Shown here: positions 59,938 through 64,000 of the stretch, piece after piece
How the letters are laid out: every line of letters starts with the position of its first letter
Position numbering within the stretch: position 1 is the stretch's first letter
Source of the DNA: Litorimonas sp963972195
GTDB lineage: Bacteria > Pseudomonadota > Alphaproteobacteria > Caulobacterales > Maricaulaceae
NCBI GenBank assembly: GCA_963972195.1
Contig: CAXATH010000003.1
Location: 186,001-250,000, forward strand
Reading direction: 5' to 3'
Length of the DNA stretch: 64,000 bases
The notes under the pieces: model-generated
Told to the model about the DNA's origin: nothing
Database searches by the model: none
What the model saw: only the letters and a program-made list of their open reading frames with translations
Made by a program: the position numbers and the translations under genes

Positions 59938-60881
59938 TACTCGCGAGGCAACCCAAAGATGGCCCGCGCGCCTATCGCGTCATTCACGATTTGCTCTTTT
60001 AGCGCTTCAAAACTTTCGAATTTCTTCTCTGGGCGAATAAAGCTGCGAAACCGTACATCAACATGCTGGCCGTAAATATCACGATCAAAATCGAGTAGAT
60101 GAACCTCAAGGCGGGCTTCCTTCCCGTCCACAGTGGGGCGGCTCCCGGTATTAGCCACACCGGGCCGCCAGGTCTCTTCGCCCTCAAGCCGCATTTCTAC
60201 GCAATAGACGCCAAATTTTGGACGAACGAGATCCCCGAACTCCAGATTAGCCGTCGGGAAATTAATTGTTCGTCCGCGTTGCTCCCCTTCGATAACCACG
60301 CCGTCCACTCGCCAGGGACGAGACAGCATATGATGGGCATGAAAGACGTCCCCTGACTGCAAGGCTTTTCGGATTTCCGTGCTGCCATATTTGCCGTAAC
60401 GTTCATGCAGGCCGACCGCAGGCATAGCCGTGACGCCGATGCCGCGCTCGGCGCCGAGCCGTGTCAGGCTTTCCACATCCCCGCAGCGATTTCGCCCAAA
60501 GCCGTAATCCTCGCCGACCACGACATGTTGGATGCCCAGACCTTGATGCAAAACCTGCTCAACAAATTCTGTGTCGTCCATATCCCGAAGTCCGGGCGTA
60601 AAAGGAATTTCGTAAAGACACTCCACGCCCAGCTCGGACATGATTTCAGCGCGGACAGTCGCGCTCATCAAGCGAAAAGGCGCGGCGTCAGGTTTGAAAA
60701 ACCGATAAGGGTGCGGCCGGAACAGACCAATTCCCATCGGCGCTTTAAGCTCGTTTGCGATCTCTTGCGCTGCTTTTATCACGGCTTGGTGGCCGCGGTG
60801 GAGACCGTCAAAATTTCCCAGAGCAATAACCGCGCCCTGATCCTCTTTTGAAAGCCCGGTATAAGTTGTGAGCGTTTTCAC
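59937..60881 (-). CDS. ribF: bifunctional riboflavin kinase/FAD synthetase
   Basis: Makes FMN and then FAD. 314 residues. The N-terminal adenylyltransferase domain has GNFDGLHRGH (nucleotide-binding), and the C-terminal kinase domain has RGRTINFPTANL and FGVYCV. Length and layout match bacterial RibF. It lies in a minus-strand operon: HAD-IIA, MaoC, ribF, DoxX. Confidence 0.95.
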   Translation of the reverse strand: MKTLTTYTGLSKEDQGAVIALGNFDGLHRGHQAVIKAAQEIANELKAPMGIGLFRPHPYRFFKPDAAPFRLMSATVRAEIMSELGVECLYEIPFTPGLRDMDDTEFVEQVLHQGLGIQHVVVGEDYGFGRNRCGDVESLTRLGAERGIGVTAMPAVGLHERYGKYGSTEIRKALQSGDVFHAHHMLSRPWRVDGVVIEGEQRGRTINFPTANLEFGDLVRPKFGVYCVEMRLEGEETWRPGVANTGSRPTVDGKEARLEVHLLDFDRDIYGQHVDVRFRSFIRPEKKFESFEALKEQIVNDAIGARAIFGLPRE

Positions 60882-60884
60882 GCT

Positions 60885-61319
60885 TTACTCAGCAGGGCGT
60901 TTTTGAACAAAGACGCCCGCATCGCCTCGGCAGATTTTCTGTCCGTTCACTTCGCAATAGCAGCTCATTTTAACGCGGCCAGAGCGTTCATTGATCTCGG
61001 CCACTTCGGCCACGGCAATCACTTCGTCCCCGATAAAGGCGGGTTTGCGAAACCGCAGGTTAAGCTCGACAAAGAGCGCGCCCGGCCCCGGCAGGTCATT
61101 ACCAAGAACGGCTGATATGAAACTGGCAGACAGAGCCCCGTGGGCAATTCTCTGGCCAAATTGAGTTGTGGCTGCAAATTCGGCGTCGACATGAACCGGA
61201 TTGTGGTCACCTGTAATATCCGCAAATGTGTTGATCATTTCTTCGGTGATAATCGCGGTAGTTGTCGCGCGCATCCCGACGGATAAATCATCCAGATAAT
61301 ATTTTACCGTCTCAGTCAT
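60885..61319 (-). CDS. MaoC family dehydratase (R-specific enoyl-CoA hydratase-like)
   Basis: 144-residue hot-dog protein. The catalytic Asp and His are in ITGDHNPVHVD, and RIAHGALSASF is the conserved helix, as in PhaJ-type hydratases that turn trans-2-enoyl-CoA into (R)-3-hydroxyacyl-CoA. GAGGGA precedes the ATG at 61319, which decides against the longer reading from 61352. It is 3 bases before ribF. The chain length used is unknown. Confidence 0.88.
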   Translation of the reverse strand: MTETVKYYLDDLSVGMRATTTAIITEEMINTFADITGDHNPVHVDAEFAATTQFGQRIAHGALSASFISAVLGNDLPGPGALFVELNLRFRKPAFIGDEVIAVAEVAEINERSGRVKMSCYCEVNGQKICRGDAGVFVQKRPAE

Positions 61320-61415
61320 AAGTCCCTCTTTCGTGAGAGAATGGATTATCACCGCAAATTTAAGATTGCCACGATAAATTCATCTCTTACGGAAAATGTG
61401 TAGGAACCTCAGAGA

Positions 61416-62264
61416 CTACCAGTTCAGAGACGGCGAAATATAACGCGCAATGACTTTATGTTTCTGCATCAATGTCTTGAAATTTTCTGCCGTTTCGCCG
61501 TGTAGTCCGTCCTGAATAAATAGGCAATCATAGCCTTGTTCCTGAGCGCCAAGTAGATCCGTAAAGATATTATCACCGATACAAAGAATTCGTTCGACAT
61601 CGGGCACATGCCCTAAAACCTCTTCTATCCAAGCGCATGACAGTCGGTAAATCGGCTCATGTGGCTTACCGGAATAAATAACTTTTCCGCCCAGTCTTTC
61701 ATATTTCTGAGCCAGCGCGCCGCCGCACCAGACAAGCTTGTCGCCTAGGCGCACTTTTATATCGGGATTGACGCATATGAATTCCAATTCGCGGGCCAAT
61801 GCATCTTTCAAAAGATCTTCGTAATCCTCGGGCGTTTCATCATCTTCAAATAATCCGGTGCAGGAAATAAACTCCGCTTCGTCCAGATCTGAGAAGTTCA
61901 TATCCAGTTCTTCGTAAAGAGCGTCATCGCGTTCCGGTCCGATTTTAAAAACTGGCCCCGGCGCCCGTCTGGCTAGCTCATCTATTGTCGCGTCGCCTGA
62001 TGTTACAATCGCGTCCCAGAATCCGCCCGGCACGTCTATGCGCGCAAAGCTTTCGGGAATAGCTACGCTGGGCTGCGGGGAATTGGAAATCAGAACAACC
62101 GGGCCGCGTGTTTCGCGAAATCGCTCCAGTGCTTCGCACGCCTTTAGATGAGGTCTTTTGCCGTTATGGATAACGCCCCAAATATCGCAAAATATCGCGT
62201 CATATTCATCCGCTATACTGCCGAGTCCTGACAAGGGCTGAAAGTCGTCATGAAGGTTGCTCAT
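61416..62264 (-). CDS. HAD-superfamily class IIA hydrolase (TIGR01459 type)
   Basis: 282 residues. Motif I is IFCDIWGVIHNG (Asp-x-Trp-Gly form typical of the NagD-like/IIA group), motif II is LISNSPQP, the Lys of motif III is in YSGKPHEPIY, and motif IV is CIGDNIFTDL. This subgroup is mostly alphaproteobacterial and lacks a proven substrate; NagD relatives act on nucleotide and sugar phosphates. It leads the MaoC-ribF-DoxX set with a 96-base gap. Confidence 0.88.
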   Translation of the reverse strand: MSNLHDDFQPLSGLGSIADEYDAIFCDIWGVIHNGKRPHLKACEALERFRETRGPVVLISNSPQPSVAIPESFARIDVPGGFWDAIVTSGDATIDELARRAPGPVFKIGPERDDALYEELDMNFSDLDEAEFISCTGLFEDDETPEDYEDLLKDALARELEFICVNPDIKVRLGDKLVWCGGALAQKYERLGGKVIYSGKPHEPIYRLSCAWIEEVLGHVPDVERILCIGDNIFTDLLGAQEQGYDCLFIQDGLHGETAENFKTLMQKHKVIARYISPSLNW

Positions 62265-62386
62265 AATATCTCTCCTAGGCCGTGCAGTTAGGGGGTCTAG
62301 CCTGAACGGGCAAGCCCTTTCCCTGCAAACGGGTTGGAGAAACAGACCTTACTCGGGAAGGCACAGAGCCGCCCACTATGTGAAAA

Positions 62387-62758
62387 TTAACCTTTAGCCG
62401 TTGACTTGGTCACCACCAGCTGAAGCCGTCGCAACTCTTGCGTAATGACGCGGCGGTTAAGCTGCATATTGAACCAGAGCTTTAAAGCAATCTGGGCCGA
62501 GTTCAGCATGACCGCCAGAGATGCAAACAGTATCTGATCCCGAACGGTTTCGGCTTGAAAAAATTGCCATATAGATACGAACAGTAAAGCGCTAAAGATA
62601 AATATTCCGACCCAGGAGAGCACACGCATCCCACTTCCTTGTCCCTTCAGGCTTTTAAAAACAGAGGCGTAATAACCCTGTTCGTCCACCGCGTCGGCAA
62701 TATAGGCCTCATCGTCTTCACTTAGTAATTCCGTCAATCTTTTATCAAAATTACTCAT
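62387..62758 (-). CDS. two-helix membrane protein paired with ECF sigma factor
   Basis: 123 residues. An acidic N-terminus of about 45 residues is followed by two hydrophobic helices (about 46-66 and 75-92) and a basic C-terminal end (RRVITQELRRLQL). It resembles the DUF6768 type found next to ECF sigma genes. It starts 3 bases after the sigma factor stop. An anti-sigma role is possible, but no zinc-binding anti-sigma motif (HxxxCxxC) is present, so this is only inferred from position. Confidence 0.7.
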   Translation of the reverse strand: MSNFDKRLTELLSEDDEAYIADAVDEQGYYASVFKSLKGQGSGMRVLSWVGIFIFSALLFVSIWQFFQAETVRDQILFASLAVMLNSAQIALKLWFNMQLNRRVITQELRRLQLVVTKSTAKG

Positions 62759-62761
62759 TTT

Positions 62762-63340
62762 TTAACTCCTTGAGGGGTTTCGTCCCGGGGGGACGGGTTG
62801 ATAATATTGTTTGAGATTTTCGCGGGCTTTGAACAGACGCGATTTTACCGTTCCCAAAGGGATACCCAGCGCTTGTGCAATGTCCCTCCCGGTAAACCCG
62901 TCGACATAAAATAATGTAAGCAATGCTCTCTCCTCAGACGGTAAGTGTGAAAGAGCCTGTCTCAAAGACATATCCGTCTCCGCAGAGGATTGAGGCGGCG
63001 ACTCTTGATAAGGTGCTGCGCGCACTGAGGCCTCTCTGGCTTTTATGGCGGAGCGAATATGATCTGCCGCGCGGCGCCGGATAATTGTATAGGCCCAGGC
63101 TGAAAACTGCTCAGGTTTTTCCAACCGGTGTATGTTTTTCGCAATCGTCATGGATGCCTCCTGCATCACATCTTTTGCCTCCTCGGCATTTCCGGTCAGT
63201 CTTTGAGCCAAACGCATCCCTTTTGGGTGCCAACGCCTGTAAAGCCCTTCGAAAGCCTTTCGGTCTCCGGCCACCGCCAAAGAGGCCTGATATGCATCAA
63301 GTGCTTTGGCGAGATCCGCTTTTGTCTTCGCTTTTGACAC
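62762..63340 (-). CDS. ECF-type RNA polymerase sigma factor
   Basis: 192 residues with sigma region 2 (FEGLYRRWHPKGMRLAQRLT, then EAKDVMQEASMTI and FSAWAYTIIRRRAADH) and region 4 (LPSEERALLTLFYVDGFT and IPLGTVKSRLFKARENL). No region 3, as expected for ECF factors. A TATAAT-like sequence on the minus strand (complement of 63366-63371) is a possible -10 box, but no matching -35 was found. It is divergent from the ggt gene and coupled to the membrane protein downstream. Confidence 0.92.
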   Translation of the reverse strand: MSKAKTKADLAKALDAYQASLAVAGDRKAFEGLYRRWHPKGMRLAQRLTGNAEEAKDVMQEASMTIAKNIHRLEKPEQFSAWAYTIIRRRAADHIRSAIKAREASVRAAPYQESPPQSSAETDMSLRQALSHLPSEERALLTLFYVDGFTGRDIAQALGIPLGTVKSRLFKARENLKQYYQPVPPGRNPSRS

Positions 63341-63535
63341 ATCGCCCCCTGCAAACGTTCCCGCCTATTATATCCGGAACTGGTTTGGCGTCTTATAGTC
63401 GGAAGTTTGAGTCAAAAGGTTCAAATTAAAAATTCTTTTGCTTGTCTGAATGAATTCAGAGATAGCACCAATTCCCGTTTGCGGTTTAAATGATGCAAGT
63501 TTAGGGTCGCCGCTCAATCGACAAAGGCCTCCTTT

Positions 63536-64000
63536 ATGAAACATCTTCCTGCCCTCTGCCTGTCTACTGCTCTGATTTTGGGAGGGTGCATCGCACCTTC
63601 GGAAACACAGACGCAGAAGATGGAACCAGGTGGGAGCCAACAGTCAGCTATTGAGAGAGTTAATACGACTAAGGCGCTATCTCCGGGCATGGTGGCGGCT
63701 GCCAACCCGTTAGCTGTTGAAGCAGGGGTCGAAATTCTAAGACAGGGCGGCTCGGCCGTTGACGCCGCCATTGCCGTGCAAACCGTATTAGGATTGGTGG
63801 AGCCGCAGAGTTCAGGTCTCGGCGGCGGCGCATTCATGGTGGTTTACGATCCCGAAACGGCCAAAGTCTGGAATTATAACGGACGGGAAACCGCCCCGGC
63901 CGATGTCACCTCTGATTTATTTACGGACCCGGAAACCGGCGAGCCTTTGCGGTATTTCGAAGGCATTGCTTCGGGACGGTCAACGGGCGTGCCGGGGGCG
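63536..64000 (+). CDS. ggt: gamma-glutamyltransferase, N-terminal part, runs off window
   Basis: 155 codons are inside the window with no stop. The N-terminus is a lipoprotein signal with lipobox LGGC (Cys18), a short linker, then the start of the Ggt fold: GMVAAANPLAVEAGVEILRQ, GGSAVDAAIAVQ and VEPQSSGLGGGAFM, followed by YNGRETAP (Arg that binds the glutamate carboxylate) and STGVPGA at the edge. The family cleaves glutathione and transfers the glutamyl group in the periplasm. The catalytic Thr lies beyond the window. Lipid anchoring is unusual compared with soluble E. coli Ggt. Confidence 0.93.
   Translation, partial: MKHLPALCLSTALILGGCIAPSETQTQKMEPGGSQQSAIERVNTTKALSPGMVAAANPLAVEAGVEILRQGGSAVDAAIAVQTVLGLVEPQSSGLGGGAFMVVYDPETAKVWNYNGRETAPADVTSDLFTDPETGEPLRYFEGIASGRSTGVPGA

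Overview
The window looks like a chromosomal segment of a dimorphic-type alphaproteobacterium of moderate GC content. The Caulobacterales/Hyphomonadales side (for example the marine Hyphomonadaceae-Robiginitomaculaceae group) fits best. The evidence is a clear SciP (DUF1153) cell-cycle regulator with a perfect CtrA box (TTAA-N7-TTAA) upstream of it, a dense run of CcrM sites (GANTC), an HWE-type histidine kinase overlapping a single-domain receiver, a Rieske/cytochrome b/cytochrome c1 operon, and FabA/FabB/FabI lipid genes. The genus is an inference, not something read directly.

Layout. (1) 1-17.9 kb is a surface-polysaccharide region, visibly more AT-rich than the rest. It holds the first codons of a mannose-1-phosphate guanylyltransferase running off the left edge, gmd and fcl (GDP-mannose to GDP-fucose), a two-gene ABC polysaccharide exporter whose ATPase carries a Wzt-type C-terminal domain, a methyltransferase, a 2155-residue multidomain protein (two DUF115-like domains, a glycosyltransferase-like domain, an FkbM methyltransferase, a membrane hairpin, a coiled coil of about 550 residues, and a terminal methyltransferase), and a six-gene minus-strand group (two family-2 glycosyltransferases, a CMP-sugar cytidylyltransferase, a 2-hydroxyacid dehydrogenase, an SDR and an SMP-30 lactonase). 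(2) 18-31.7 kb is mostly housekeeping: sciP, mnmA, dodecin, thiolase, dienelactone hydrolase, SulP transporter, M3 oligopeptidase, the bc1 complex operon, trmL, hemF and a HAD phosphatase. (3) 31.7-34.2 kb is a compact thiol/metal module: glutaredoxin-MauE fusion, CsoR-type repressor, outer-membrane-like protein, MerP-like HMA protein and MerT-like membrane protein. A near-ideal CsoR/FrmR-type operator overlaps a start codon. (4) 34.3-43.2 kb holds fabA-fabB, a MipA-like porin, a LuxR solo, fabI, a RibD cut down to its deaminase domain, an Old Yellow Enzyme and an aldehyde dehydrogenase. (5) 43.3-64 kb holds a TolB-like/TPR membrane protein, a metallopeptidase, csaA, thiE, a Sel1 protein, an AbgT transporter, an L,D-transpeptidase, the HWE kinase and receiver, bacterioferritin, an Lrp regulator divergent from an indoleamine 2,3-dioxygenase, a RhlE-type helicase, ribF, MaoC and HAD genes, an ECF sigma factor with a small membrane partner, and the start of a gamma-glutamyltransferase running off the right edge.

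How the parts work together. The best candidate for an undescribed system is the 2155-residue protein next to the Wzm/Wzt-type exporter. Its layout (sugar-handling domains, membrane anchor, very long coiled coil, terminal methyltransferase) resembles in principle the WbdD chain-length ruler and terminator of E. coli O8/O9a, where terminal modification is recognised by the Wzt C-terminal domain. The second candidate is the CsoR-controlled MerT/MerP-like module, which has no mercuric reductase in view.
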